DNA of 64,000 nucleotides from Aureibaculum algae (GTDB lineage Bacteria; Bacteroidota; Bacteroidia; Flavobacteriales; Flavobacteriaceae), in NCBI RefSeq assembly GCF_006065315.1, contig NZ_CP040749.1, positions 1,812,501-1,876,500 on the forward strand, given 5' to 3'. The position numbers and the translations under genes are program-made. This document shows, in pieces, positions 42,482 through 51,630 of this stretch; positions within the stretch are counted from its first letter, which is position 1; each line of letters begins with the position of its first letter. Under the pieces are notes generated by a model. That model was not told the DNA's origin. It saw nothing but the letters and a program-made list of their open reading frames with translations, and searched no databases.

Positions 42482-44203
42482 ATGCAAATAAAAAAATCAC
42501 CTAAAGAGTTTGATGTCATTATAGTAGGGTCTGGTGCCGGAGGAGGAATGGCGACCAAAATACTATCAGAAGCAGGTCTTAATATAGCCGTTGTTGAGGC
42601 AGGTCCTCATTTTGATCCAGCGGATGCAGAACAAAAGAACCAATTAAAATGGCCCTATGAATCACCCCGAAGAGGAGCAGGTTCTACGAGAGCTTTTGGT
42701 GAATTTGATGCTGCTTATGGAGGGTGGAATATAGAAGGAGAACCCTACACTAAAAAAAACGGAACTGAATTTGAATGGTTTCGATCTAGAATGTTAGGAG
42801 GGAGAACCAATCACTGGGGGAGAATATCCTTACGTTTCGGTCCTTTAGATTTTAAAAGAAGAAGTCATGATGGGTTAGGTGATGATTGGCCTATTTCTTA
42901 TGAAGATGTGAAACCTTATTATGACAAGGTAGATAAATTAATAGGTGTATTTGGTAGCAAGGAAGGTATTGCAAATGAGCCAGATGGGTTCTTTTTACCA
43001 GCACCGAAACCTAGATTACATGAAATGTATTATAAAAAGGGTGCCGAAAAAATGGGTATTCCTGTTATTCCGTCAAGACTTTCGATACTTACCAAGAAAA
43101 TAAATGAAGATAGAGGAATCTGTTTTTACTGCAACCAATGTAGCCGATCTTGTAGTGTCTATGCCGATTTTTCATCAGGATCATGTCTTATATTTCCTGC
43201 TCAGAAATCTGGTGGACAAATAACGTTGTTTACGGATGCTATGGTTAGAGAAGTAGTTACAAATGATAGTGGTAAAGCTACGGGGGTCATTTATATCGAT
43301 AAAAAAGATAGAAAGGAATATCAGCTTAATGCTAAAATAGTTGTTTTAGCAGCTTCTGCATGTAGTACAGCAAGAATTTTATTGAATTCAAAAAGTAAAA
43401 CTCATCAAAATGGTTTAGGTAATAGTAGCGGAATGGTTGGTAAATATCTTCATGATTCTACAGGGGCTGACCGTGTCGGCTTTGTGCCAGAATTAATGAA
43501 TCGTAAAATATATAATGAAGATGGCGTAGGTGGTATGCATGTATATTCACCTTGGTGGGGTAATGACAAAAAGTTAGATTTTCCGAGAGGCTATCATGTT
43601 GAAGTTTGGGGAGGTTTAGGTATGCCGTCATATGGATTTGGTTTTAACGCCAACAATCTTAACGAATATATTGGAGGAGAAATAGGTGGTTATGGCAATG
43701 CTTTACGCGATGATGTTAAACGTTTTTACGGCTCTATTGTAGGTATGGCGGGTAGAGGAGAATGTATTGCAAGAGAAGATAATTATTGTGAAATTGATCC
43801 TGACATGGTAGATGAATGGGGTATACCCGTTTTACGATTTAATTATACTTGGTCGCAACACGAAAAGTTACAGGCCAAACATATGGTTGAAACTTTTGAT
43901 GAGATTATAGATGGAATGGGAGGAAAAGTGATTAGTGGAGAAAGACCTGGTGCAGATAGAGATTATGGCTTATTAAAACCTGGTCAAATTATTCATGAAG
44001 TAGGCACAACCCGTATGGGGAATGATCCTAAAAAATCAGTGACCAATAAATATATGCAATTGCATGATGTTGATAATGTTTTTATAGTTGATGGCGGACC
44101 ATTTGTTTCACAGGCAGATAAAAATCCAACATGGACTATCTTAGCCTTATCATGGAGAACATGCGATTATATAGTTGATCAATTAAATAAACAAAACATA
44201 TAG
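42482..44203 (+). CDS. GMC-family FAD oxidoreductase with ferredoxin-like cysteine motif
   Basis: A 573-residue flavoprotein related to gluconate, glucose and fructose dehydrogenase large subunits. The FAD-binding fold is DVIIVGSGAGGGMATKIL with VVEAGPHF. GGRTNHWGRISLRFG is a family segment. The C-terminal GMC domain has HEVGTTRMGND and FIVDGGPFVS with NPTWTILALSWR. Between the domains, CFYCNQCSRSC holds Cys214, Cys217, Cys220 and Cys224 in CxxCxxCxxxC spacing, plus Cys235, suggesting an Fe-S cluster that passes electrons onward. Together with the next gene it probably oxidises a sugar or polyol. No cytochrome subunit is adjacent, so the electron acceptor is unknown. Confidence 0.88.
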   Translation: MQIKKSPKEFDVIIVGSGAGGGMATKILSEAGLNIAVVEAGPHFDPADAEQKNQLKWPYESPRRGAGSTRAFGEFDAAYGGWNIEGEPYTKKNGTEFEWFRSRMLGGRTNHWGRISLRFGPLDFKRRSHDGLGDDWPISYEDVKPYYDKVDKLIGVFGSKEGIANEPDGFFLPAPKPRLHEMYYKKGAEKMGIPVIPSRLSILTKKINEDRGICFYCNQCSRSCSVYADFSSGSCLIFPAQKSGGQITLFTDAMVREVVTNDSGKATGVIYIDKKDRKEYQLNAKIVVLAASACSTARILLNSKSKTHQNGLGNSSGMVGKYLHDSTGADRVGFVPELMNRKIYNEDGVGGMHVYSPWWGNDKKLDFPRGYHVEVWGGLGMPSYGFGFNANNLNEYIGGEIGGYGNALRDDVKRFYGSIVGMAGRGECIAREDNYCEIDPDMVDEWGIPVLRFNYTWSQHEKLQAKHMVETFDEIIDGMGGKVISGERPGADRDYGLLKPGQIIHEVGTTRMGNDPKKSVTNKYMQLHDVDNVFIVDGGPFVSQADKNPTWTILALSWRTCDYIVDQLNKQNI

Positions 44204-44204
44204 T

Positions 44205-44918
44205 ATGATGAACAGAAGAGATACGATTAAGTCGTTATTATTAGGTTCTGTTGCTGTAGGATTAACAGTACAAGGCTGTGCTCCTAAAGCTGATAGTGCA
44301 ACAACTGTATTGCCTGAAGCGGAGAATACACCTTTTTACGGACGTACTCCAGAAGAGAAAGCTAGAGATAAAAGGCTTCATGAAGAAGTATTTTTTAATG
44401 AGCATGAGTTAGAAACTATCGCTGTTATTTGTGATATCATTTTGCCAAAGAATGATGATTTTGGATCAGCAACAGATGCAAAAGTTCCTGAATTTATAGA
44501 GTTTATTATGAAAGACATGCCCTACCAACAAGTACCTATACGTGGTGGTATCATGTGGTTAGATAACTATAGTAATAAAAATAATGGAAAGGAATTCAAA
44601 CGGTGTTCAACTGAGGAGCAATTAGTCATTTGCGATTTAATTGCCTATCCCAAAAAAACAAAGCCAGAACATAAACAAGGAGAGAAATTCTTTACCAGTA
44701 TGCGGAATTTAACCCTAACAGGATACTATACTACTGAAATGGGAATAAAAGACTTAGGGTATAAAGGAAATACGCCAAATGTTTGGGATGGTGTACCTGA
44801 GGATGTGTTAAAAGCACATGGATTTGAATATGATGCTGAATGGTTGGCAAAATGTGTAGATCAATCTAAACGAGGTGAATTAGCCAAATGGGATGCTGAT
44901 GGTAATTTAATTAGTTAG
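44205..44918 (+). CDS. gluconate 2-dehydrogenase subunit 3 family protein (Tat-exported)
   Basis: A 237-residue small subunit that partners with GMC dehydrogenases and guides them to the periplasm. The N-terminus has a twin-arginine motif (NRRDTIKSLLLG) and ends in a lipobox-like VQGC (Cys25), so the complex may be Tat-exported and lipid-anchored. The family core is LETIAVICDIILPKNDD and PEFIEFIMKDMPY, with FFTSMRNLTLTGYYTTEMGI later. It starts 1 base after the GMC stop, a clear two-gene unit. Confidence 0.87.
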   Translation: MMNRRDTIKSLLLGSVAVGLTVQGCAPKADSATTVLPEAENTPFYGRTPEEKARDKRLHEEVFFNEHELETIAVICDIILPKNDDFGSATDAKVPEFIEFIMKDMPYQQVPIRGGIMWLDNYSNKNNGKEFKRCSTEEQLVICDLIAYPKKTKPEHKQGEKFFTSMRNLTLTGYYTTEMGIKDLGYKGNTPNVWDGVPEDVLKAHGFEYDAEWLAKCVDQSKRGELAKWDADGNLIS

Positions 44919-45037
44919 GTATTAGATTATAAATTATCATTTTTTTTTATGAACTAATTAATTTGTTTTAAAATTTTAGTAAATTGATACACTAATTCTT
45001 ACGTAAACTTAATTATTAACTTAACTAAATCTTCATT

Positions 45038-46285
45038 ATGAGAAAAACAAAATCAGTACTATTGTATCTTATTGCCTTTTTTTTAATAGGCTTTATATCC
45101 AGTTGTAACAATGATGCATTAGATGTACAAGAAGAGGCACAAATTGTACCAACGTTAAAGGGAACTGTATTAAAAAGTGCGACAGACCGTATGGGTAAAT
45201 TCAATTATTTTAGAGCAAAAGTCGATGCAGGAGAAGATATCTCTCGAGAACTTTACGATTATGCTATGGATATGGAAATACCCAATGTAATTAACACGCC
45301 AGACTACGAGTTCATGAGAAATCAAATATTAGGAACAATATTAAATCCGGATGATTACAATTGTAATAATTCAACTATTCCTTTAAACGATTATGTGAAT
45401 AACTCTATTTCGCAATGGACAGACTTAGATTATATCTATTATGTATTTTATAGTTACCACCCACAAGCGGATGCAATCTATTTTAAAGAACCGGGCTATA
45501 AAAAATATAAATATGGAGTAAACGGTGAATTCACAAATCAATTAAACCGAACATTTAAAGATTTAAAACGTTTTTGGAATATCAACTCGAGTGATATTTA
45601 TATGGTACCTTTGTCTGGAAGTACATATCTTAATTTTGATAGATTGGTAGAAATTGAAGCCCTTTACTATCCAAGTCAATCTGACGAAGAGAATGAATTT
45701 TATGCACAATTCGTACAAGATTTATTTGGAACTGAAACATACTGGAATTATAATCACCCACTTTTTTCTTTTAATGCATTTGCATTATCTACAACCAATT
45801 CTTTTATCCAAGATAGGATAGTAATGGGTGACGGAATTTTGATGGGGTATGCTGCAATTGGCTTGGATGATGTAGCACCACAAGCAATTTTAGCCCATGA
45901 GTTTGGTCATCATATTCAATTTGAAAATGGTTATTTTATAGATGTAGCAGAAGAAGATCAACCCGAAGCTACACGTAGAACAGAGTTAATGGCGGATGCA
46001 TTTGCTGCATATTATTTAACACATAAAAGGGGGGCGACAATGAACTGGAAGAGAGTAGAGCAGTTTTTAGAGGTTTTCTATAATATAGGAGATTGTGGTT
46101 TTGATAACCCTGGTCATCATGGTACTTATGAGCAACGTCTAGCGGCTGCTAAATGGGGTCGTGACTTGGCTAGTAATTCTTGGCCAAAAGGTAAAATATT
46201 AACCTCAGAAGTATTTTACCAGCTATTTGAAGCTACTTTAGATGATATCGTTAATTGTGACAATTGTTTGACTGAAATGGAGTAA
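45038..46285 (+). CDS. putative zinc metalloprotease lipoprotein
   Basis: A 415-residue lipoprotein (signal ends FISSC, Cys23). The central motif AILAHEFGHHIQFENG gives HExxH at His287-His291, and RRTELMADAFAAYYLTHK supplies a probable third zinc ligand, Glu316, in the arrangement of neutral zinc peptidases. The N-terminal 270 residues are not recognised. A hydrolytic role at the cell surface or periplasm is inferred from the motif. It has its own terminator at 46312. Confidence 0.72.
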   Translation: MRKTKSVLLYLIAFFLIGFISSCNNDALDVQEEAQIVPTLKGTVLKSATDRMGKFNYFRAKVDAGEDISRELYDYAMDMEIPNVINTPDYEFMRNQILGTILNPDDYNCNNSTIPLNDYVNNSISQWTDLDYIYYVFYSYHPQADAIYFKEPGYKKYKYGVNGEFTNQLNRTFKDLKRFWNINSSDIYMVPLSGSTYLNFDRLVEIEALYYPSQSDEENEFYAQFVQDLFGTETYWNYNHPLFSFNAFALSTTNSFIQDRIVMGDGILMGYAAIGLDDVAPQAILAHEFGHHIQFENGYFIDVAEEDQPEATRRTELMADAFAAYYLTHKRGATMNWKRVEQFLEVFYNIGDCGFDNPGHHGTYEQRLAAAKWGRDLASNSWPKGKILTSEVFYQLFEATLDDIVNCDNCLTEME

Positions 46286-46311
46286 TATAGGCTAACTATT
46301 TACTTATCAAT

Positions 46312-46339
46312 AAAAAGACTGCTTATGGCAGTCTTTTTT
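46312..46339 (+). terminator. terminator after the metalloprotease lipoprotein gene
   Basis: Arms 46312-46322 and 46328-46338 are perfect complements (AAAAAGACTGC and its complement) with loop TTATG and a T-run. The final T-run overlaps the -33 TTTG of the next promoter. Confidence 0.9.
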
Positions 46340-46368
46340 GTTATTATACCATAATAAATTTACCTTTG
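46337..46368 (+). promoter_or_regulatory. promoter of the M61 peptidase gene
   Basis: TTTG (46337-46340), a 20-base spacer and TACCTTTG (46361-46368), an exact Bacteroidetes consensus, ending 26 bases before the ATG at 46395. It is packed against the upstream terminator. Confidence 0.75.
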
Positions 46369-46394
46369 ACTCTTCATAAAATAATTAACGACAA

Positions 46395-48191
46395 ATGAAA
46401 AATAGAATTCTAATCGTTTTACTAACCGTATTTTTATCATTTACTGGCTTCAGTCAAACATCAAATGAATATTCCATATCCTTTGATAAAGCGGAGCAAC
46501 ATGAGGCACAAATAACTGCAGTGTTTTCTAATCTAGAAAATAAAGTGTTGCAATTGCGAATGAGTAGAACATCACCAGGAAGGTATGCAGTGCATGAGTT
46601 TGCAAAGAATGTATACAATGTTAAAGCAGTAGATAGCAAAGGTAATACCTTATCAGTTACACGTTCTGACCCTCATCAATGGAATATTGGTAGTCATGAT
46701 GGAACTGTAAAAGTAACATACACCCTATTTGGAAATAGGGGAGATGGTACGTATAGTCAGATTGACGAAACGCATGCTCATTTAAACATTCCAGCTACAT
46801 TTATGTATGCTCTTGATTATGAACATAGACCCATTAAGGTGAAGTTTGATGTTCGTAAAGATTTAAAATGGAAAGTCGCAACACAATTGAAGAATTTGGA
46901 TAATAATACTTTTTATGCTCCAAACTTAGATTATTTCATGGATAGTCCTACGGAAATTAGCAACCATTCGGTAAGAAGTTTTATCGTTAAAAACGGAGAG
47001 AAAGATTTAAAAATAAATTTTGCACTACATCATAATGGAACCGAGGCTGAGTTTGACACCTATTTTGAAAAAGTAAAAAAAGTAGTTTTAGAACAGCAAA
47101 AAGTCTTTGGTGAATTACCTGATTATGATTTTGGCGAATACACCTTTTTGGCATGTTATATTCCAAATGCTTCTGGTGATGGCATGGAACATAGAAATTC
47201 TACAATAGTAACGAGTACAAGAGGTTTGGCTGAAGGAGGAATGGAAAGAAATATTGGTACCGTTTCGCACGAGTTTTTTCATTGCTGGAATGTTGAACGC
47301 ATTAGACCACAAACTTTAGAGCCGTTTGACTATACAGAGGCTAATATGTCTGGAGAACTTTGGTTTGCAGAAGGATTTACAAGTTATTATACCAATCTAA
47401 TTTTATGTAGAGCGGGATTAATAACGAAGAAAAAGTATGTTGAAGGTTTATCTGGTGGACTTAATTATGTATGGAATTCGCCTGCACGAAAATATTTTAC
47501 CCCAATAGAAATGAGTTATCAAGCTCCTTTTGTAGATGCAGCTAGATCAGTTGACCCTGTAAATAGAGAAAATACTTTTATTAGCTATTATACGTATGGA
47601 AGTGTGTTGGGCTTAGCTCTTGATTTATCTCTGAGAGATTTAGATGGAGACAAAAATTTAGATGATTTCATGAAATTATTATGGAAAACTTATGGTCGTA
47701 ATGAAATACCTTATACGGTTAGAGATTTACAAAATGTTCTGACTACATATGCGGGAGCAACATTTGCAACAGATTTTTTCTCTAATTATATTTTTGATAG
47801 TAAAATGCCAGCTTATAAAACGTTATTGGCTTCGGTTGGAGTTGATTTTAATCAATCTAACCAGAATGAATTAGATTTAGGAGTTCATATAGGTAACTTT
47901 AAAATAAGTTCAAACCCTATAGAAGGTGGTCCTGCTTATAATGCAGGGTTAGCATTAGGTGATGAATTGATTTCATTAGATGATATGGTGATAAACGCTG
48001 AAACTAAAGATGCAACATATTTTGGGCAGTTTCAACCTAACCAAACTGTAAAATTAATTTATAATCGTTTTGGTAAGCAAAGAGAAACGCAATTTACTTT
48101 TAAGGCCAACAATGATTATAGCACCAAATTACAAGAAAAGGTAAGTAAAAAAGTTAAGGAGAATAGAGAGCAATGGTTACGGACTAATTAA
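46395..48191 (+). CDS. M61-family metallopeptidase (glycyl aminopeptidase-like) with PDZ domain
   Basis: A 598-residue periplasmic protease: signal peptide about 1-20 (ends GFSQ), an N-terminal beta domain, a thermolysin-like catalytic domain and a C-terminal PDZ domain (about 480-575, IGNFKISSNPIEGGPAYNAG). The substrate-binding GMEHRNST is the M61 counterpart of GxMEN. Zinc ligands are His292 and His296 in SHEFFHCWNVERIRP, with Glu326 in LWFAEGFTSYY. M61 enzymes remove N-terminal Gly or Ala residues. Stand-alone gene. Confidence 0.92.
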   Translation: MKNRILIVLLTVFLSFTGFSQTSNEYSISFDKAEQHEAQITAVFSNLENKVLQLRMSRTSPGRYAVHEFAKNVYNVKAVDSKGNTLSVTRSDPHQWNIGSHDGTVKVTYTLFGNRGDGTYSQIDETHAHLNIPATFMYALDYEHRPIKVKFDVRKDLKWKVATQLKNLDNNTFYAPNLDYFMDSPTEISNHSVRSFIVKNGEKDLKINFALHHNGTEAEFDTYFEKVKKVVLEQQKVFGELPDYDFGEYTFLACYIPNASGDGMEHRNSTIVTSTRGLAEGGMERNIGTVSHEFFHCWNVERIRPQTLEPFDYTEANMSGELWFAEGFTSYYTNLILCRAGLITKKKYVEGLSGGLNYVWNSPARKYFTPIEMSYQAPFVDAARSVDPVNRENTFISYYTYGSVLGLALDLSLRDLDGDKNLDDFMKLLWKTYGRNEIPYTVRDLQNVLTTYAGATFATDFFSNYIFDSKMPAYKTLLASVGVDFNQSNQNELDLGVHIGNFKISSNPIEGGPAYNAGLALGDELISLDDMVINAETKDATYFGQFQPNQTVKLIYNRFGKQRETQFTFKANNDYSTKLQEKVSKKVKENREQWLRTN

Positions 48192-48296
48192 AAAAGCATA
48201 AATTGATATTTCAATAAGCCCTGCTAAAATTAGCATTATCTAATTCATTTTTAGTTTGATACGTGTTTGTCAGAGGTAATTATTTCGAGTTGTTTA

Positions 48297-48407
48297 ATAT
48301 ATAAGCAATAGCAAATCTCTATTTCTAACTTATCAATAATAGGTCAAAGTTAACTCAAGTACGAATAATACTTTGTAATAATTGATATACTGCTATTGCT
48401 TATATAT
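48297..48407. repeat. 17-bp perfect inverted repeat with 77-bp spacer
   Basis: ATATATAAGCAATAGCA (48297-48313) and its exact reverse complement (48391-48407) flank 77 bases; weaker internal pairs (TATCAATAAT region with ATAATTGATA) could extend the fold. It lies in the 237-base gap between convergent genes and is not a terminator by itself. It could be a structured RNA, a small MITE-like element or a transcript end. Confidence 0.6.
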
Positions 48408-48428
48408 ACTATTTACTACTGAGCTGCA

Positions 48429-48908
48429 TTATTTACTGTGCAGCAAGTTATTAATTGTTTTATTCCATTTTTCTATTGATTGTAACTCATCACTCAATTG
48501 ATAGCTAACTTCAGCATTGTAAAATTCCAACATAATGTCGGGTTTATTCTTATCGACAGGGCTAAGTTTTAAGTCAAGTTTGTCAATATCCTTATCGGAA
48601 TGAGCACCTGAACTACCCACCTTAACGATTTCGCATTTTTTAATCGTAGAGAGGTTAATAAAATAGGATTGCTCTTCTTCCTCTGTTTTTAATATAAAAG
48701 AAACGGAATTTTTTGACGCATCTATACCAATAGCGTAGTATTTGAAGATATCATGCTGTGTTATTTCAGAATTGTGTTCTTTCGCTATATTTTTAAGCGA
48801 AATTAATAACTGTTTTACTTTTTTCTTTTTACTTCTATTTGTTAATACGAAGGGCATTGCACATATTGCAACACTTACACCTCCTATAATGGTTGTTCCT
48901 AAATCCAT
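48429..48908 (-). CDS. small conserved flavobacterial membrane-anchored protein
   Basis: The best start is the ATG at 48908, giving about 159 residues: MDLGTTIIGGVSVAICAMPF is an N-terminal membrane helix, followed by basic NRSKKKKVKQLL and a soluble domain (YYAIGIDASKNSVSFILKTE and LDLKLSPVDKNKPDIMLEFY). A longer frame to 48971 adds 21 residues without a signal and breaks the helix-first pattern. I recognise the layout from other flavobacteria but no function is known. Confidence 0.75.
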   Translation of the reverse strand: MDLGTTIIGGVSVAICAMPFVLTNRSKKKKVKQLLISLKNIAKEHNSEITQHDIFKYYAIGIDASKNSVSFILKTEEEEQSYFINLSTIKKCEIVKVGSSGAHSDKDIDKLDLKLSPVDKNKPDIMLEFYNAEVSYQLSDELQSIEKWNKTINNLLHSK

Positions 48909-49016
48909 GGTATGTTTTTTAAATTTTGATACAATAATTTCTGTATGAAGTGATAAATCACAACATATCAATGCGTTAAATGTAGCTACGAAAAAAGTGG
49001 CTTAAACATAAAAAAA

Positions 49017-49391
49017 TTACCAAAAATTATGGAAAGGAAATATGAGATCAGTCTTTCTAGACCGAATCAGTTGTGTTTTTAGATGGCTTTTATACTGTTT
49101 AAATTTTGCATTAAGCAGTATTTCATTGGAGCGGAAAATGGCCCAAAAGCCCTCATTACCCAATTTAAAAATGGGCAACGTAAATTCTGTGAATTCAGAA
49201 AATAAATTTTCGAATTGTTGCGTATGAGGGTAAAGAACATTAGAAAGAGTCGTTGAAAACTCCTTTTGTTCACTTTTTTGTTCAATAACTGGTGTGTCTG
49301 AAGATAAAGATGTTTTTGCAGGAACATATATACCAAAACAGTACACTGAAATGAGTAGAACTACACTAAGTATTTGATTCCACCTTTTCAT
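49017..49391 (-). CDS. small exported or membrane-anchored hypothetical protein
   Basis: From the ATG at 49391 the product is 124 residues: MKRWNQILSVVLLISVYCFG is a signal or anchor helix, followed by an acidic and serine-rich middle and a basic C-terminus rich in Phe and Lys. The longer frame to 49433 adds 14 residues before the signal and is less likely. Nothing known was recognised. Confidence 0.55.
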   Translation of the reverse strand: MKRWNQILSVVLLISVYCFGIYVPAKTSLSSDTPVIEQKSEQKEFSTTLSNVLYPHTQQFENLFSEFTEFTLPIFKLGNEGFWAIFRSNEILLNAKFKQYKSHLKTQLIRSRKTDLIFPFHNFW

Positions 49392-49745
49392 TTTAAGCTT
49401 TTTGAACTTTAGAAAATATGTTATTAATTGCAATCATAGTAAAACACTCTTGGATAAATCAAAAATTGAGGTCTCGTACGTATTATTTTTTGTCTTATTT
49501 AGACGGTACAAATTTAGTTCTTTTACCAAATAAAAGATAAAAATTTTGTTAAATTGTATTCGTTATAATCCTATCAATATTTGTAACTGTTTCTTTTAAA
49601 GAAGTCATTGTGATGATCTGCTGAAGTAACCGTTAGATTCTTTGTGTACTGCATTTAGAGAGTAAAATTATAGCGTTTTGACTAGACATGAGTTAAGGAT
49701 AATTGTATTTTTAAGTTTGAAAATAGGTAAGAAGTTGCATTCTTT
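49392..49745 (-). other. 354-base intergenic region
   Basis: No credible ORF or RNA gene. One minus-strand TAAATTTG (49509-49516) could be a -7 element for the gene at 49391, with a long leader of about 110 bases; no matching -33 was seen. Nothing else evident. Confidence 0.35.
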
Positions 49746-50939
49746 TTATTCATTTGCTTTTAATACTCTTAAGATATTACCTCCAAGTATTTTATAAATA
49801 TCTTTTTCGTTATACCCTCTTTCTATTAATGCTTTTGTAATTAATGGATATGTTGTAACGTCATCTAATTGTTTAGGAGGTAAAACAATACCATCAAAAT
49901 CAGAACCGATACCAACATAATCAACACCTACTAATTTAATGATGTATTCAATATGATCAATAACAAGATGAAACGGAGCTTTTAATTCTTCTGTTTCTAG
50001 ATGATATTTAGAATACATTGATTCTTCGGCTACATAAGGGTTTATACCTAATTGCTTCAAAGAATCTATTTCAGTTTTATGTTTTACGAGAAATTTTTCT
50101 TCCTTTTTTGCAACGGTAGCATCTATAAAGCCAGAATTGAAATTAATCTGAATAACGCCACCATTTTTTGCAATAGCCTTTATTTGATCGTCTTTTAGGT
50201 TTCTAGGATGAGGACAGATAGTATAAACTGAACTGTGTGAGGCTATAATAGGTTTTGTAGTAGTTGCAATTACATCCCAAAAAGTTTGCTCTCCAACATG
50301 TGAAATGTCAACCATTATACCTAATGTATTCATTTTATGGACAATTTGTTTTCCCAATTCAGTCAATCCTTTTTCACCTTCTGAATTAAGCGTTCCGTCT
50401 TTTTTTGATTCATCAGAGGCACTTGTTGCCCATGATGTAGAGTTATTCCAGGTAAGGGTTATGTAGCGTACACCGCGATTGAAAAGTGTGTCTAACTTAT
50501 GTATATCATTTTCAAATTGATGACCACCTTCTAAGCCAATGAGTGCTGCTATTTTATCCTGCTGTACAACTTTTAACAGTTCTTCAGTAGTGGCAACCTT
50601 AACTATTTTAGTTGGATTTCTTATAATTACGGCATCTAAACTGTCCATTTGTGCATTGGCATATTGATATGGGTTTGCTTGATTGCCATCACTCCACACG
50701 GAGAAAAATTGAACATCTAAACCACCTTGTTTCATTCTGTTCAAATCACTATGTGTTTTTCCTGTTAGGTCGTCATCAATTATAAAACCTTTTTCCATGG
50801 TATGGAGCAGAATGTCATTGTGCGTATCAACAAATATGGCTTGGTTATGAATTTCTGCTAATGTTTTGGGGCCTCTTTTGTTTTCTGGGGATTGTTTACA
50901 AGAGACAAAAATAAAAAATAATACTACTAAATATCTCAT
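49746..50939 (-). CDS. membrane dipeptidase, peptidase family M19, lipoprotein
   Basis: The start is placed at 50939, giving 397 residues with MRYLVVLFFIFVSC as lipoprotein signal (Cys14). The longer frame to 51023 starts inside the promoter and has no signal. The M19 metal site is complete: FVDTHNDILLHT (His and Asp), LIGLEGGHQFEN (Glu), VDISHVGEQTFWD (His), IASHSSVYT (His) and YVGIGSDFDGI (Asp). Renal-dipeptidase-like enzymes cut dipeptides, including some with a D-residue at the second position. Single gene. Confidence 0.92.
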   Translation of the reverse strand: MRYLVVLFFIFVSCKQSPENKRGPKTLAEIHNQAIFVDTHNDILLHTMEKGFIIDDDLTGKTHSDLNRMKQGGLDVQFFSVWSDGNQANPYQYANAQMDSLDAVIIRNPTKIVKVATTEELLKVVQQDKIAALIGLEGGHQFENDIHKLDTLFNRGVRYITLTWNNSTSWATSASDESKKDGTLNSEGEKGLTELGKQIVHKMNTLGIMVDISHVGEQTFWDVIATTTKPIIASHSSVYTICPHPRNLKDDQIKAIAKNGGVIQINFNSGFIDATVAKKEEKFLVKHKTEIDSLKQLGINPYVAEESMYSKYHLETEELKAPFHLVIDHIEYIIKLVGVDYVGIGSDFDGIVLPPKQLDDVTTYPLITKALIERGYNEKDIYKILGGNILRVLKANE

Positions 50940-51020
50940 ATGCTTGATTTCAAGGTTGTGGTTATCATTACGATAATTGGTTAGGCCTAGGATTGTTGCC
51001 TTAATATGCACGGAAGTTAG

Positions 51021-51053
51021 CAAATTTAAACGGAATAGAAAGGTAGTTCCAAA
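51021..51053 (-). promoter_or_regulatory. promoter of the M19 dipeptidase gene
   Basis: Minus strand: TTTG (51050-51053), a 21-base spacer and TAAATTTG (51021-51028). The predicted transcript start near 51014 rules out the longest ORF start at 51023 and supports 50939. Confidence 0.7.
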
Positions 51054-51149
51054 TACTTGTTATCTTGGGAGGGGGGATTAGGTAAACTAGCACTTATAAT
51101 TTATGTTTTGCTTTTTTGTAAGTTTTTTTATTTATAAAACTTTTTTTAA

Positions 51150-51524
51150 TTAAATCCAATTTACACTATAAATAATCAAACCACCAAATAGAAATGCAAA
51201 GGGCGAAATAAGTCTAAAATAAAAAGGCTTAATTATATGAGCACTTCCTGTAGAAAATTTATGATGTAATTTTCTGGGAACACAATAGAGTATCAATGCC
51301 GTAATCAGCATAAACCACCCTAATACTTTAAATGCTTCTGGAAATTTACAAAAATCCGAATATAAAATAAAAGCTACTCCAACAACGAGTCGTAATGTGA
51401 TTTCTGTATAATTTATAAAATTAGTGCTGGCAAATTTGCTTAATGTCATTCTTGCTTTTTGTGGATTAAAAAGCATTATAAATCCAGTTACAATTATAAA
51501 AAATCCGAACATAATTATGATCAT
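51150..51524 (-). CDS. small multi-pass membrane protein
   Basis: A protein of about 124 residues (or 120 from the internal ATG at 51512) with three or four hydrophobic helices: IMFGFFIIVTGFIMLF, LRLVVGVAFILYSDF, VLGWFMLITALILYC and PFAFLFGGLIIYSV. Function unknown. Confidence 0.6.
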   Translation of the reverse strand: MIIIMFGFFIIVTGFIMLFNPQKARMTLSKFASTNFINYTEITLRLVVGVAFILYSDFCKFPEAFKVLGWFMLITALILYCVPRKLHHKFSTGSAHIIKPFYFRLISPFAFLFGGLIIYSVNWI

Positions 51525-51630
51525 TCTTGCGAATTCTATTTTGATAATTTACGTTGGTAGTGACAAATGTTGCATAACCGTATTGTATAAACACATTCTA
51601 TTTATACGCATTATAACTATAATATAAATT

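Noticed and set aside
48909..48971. Longer N-terminus of the 48429 gene
   Set aside because: The extra 21 residues show no signal or family character and push the membrane helix away from the N-terminus.
50940..51023. Longer N-terminus of the M19 dipeptidase
   Set aside because: It would begin within the -7 element and hide the lipoprotein signal; start moved to 50939.
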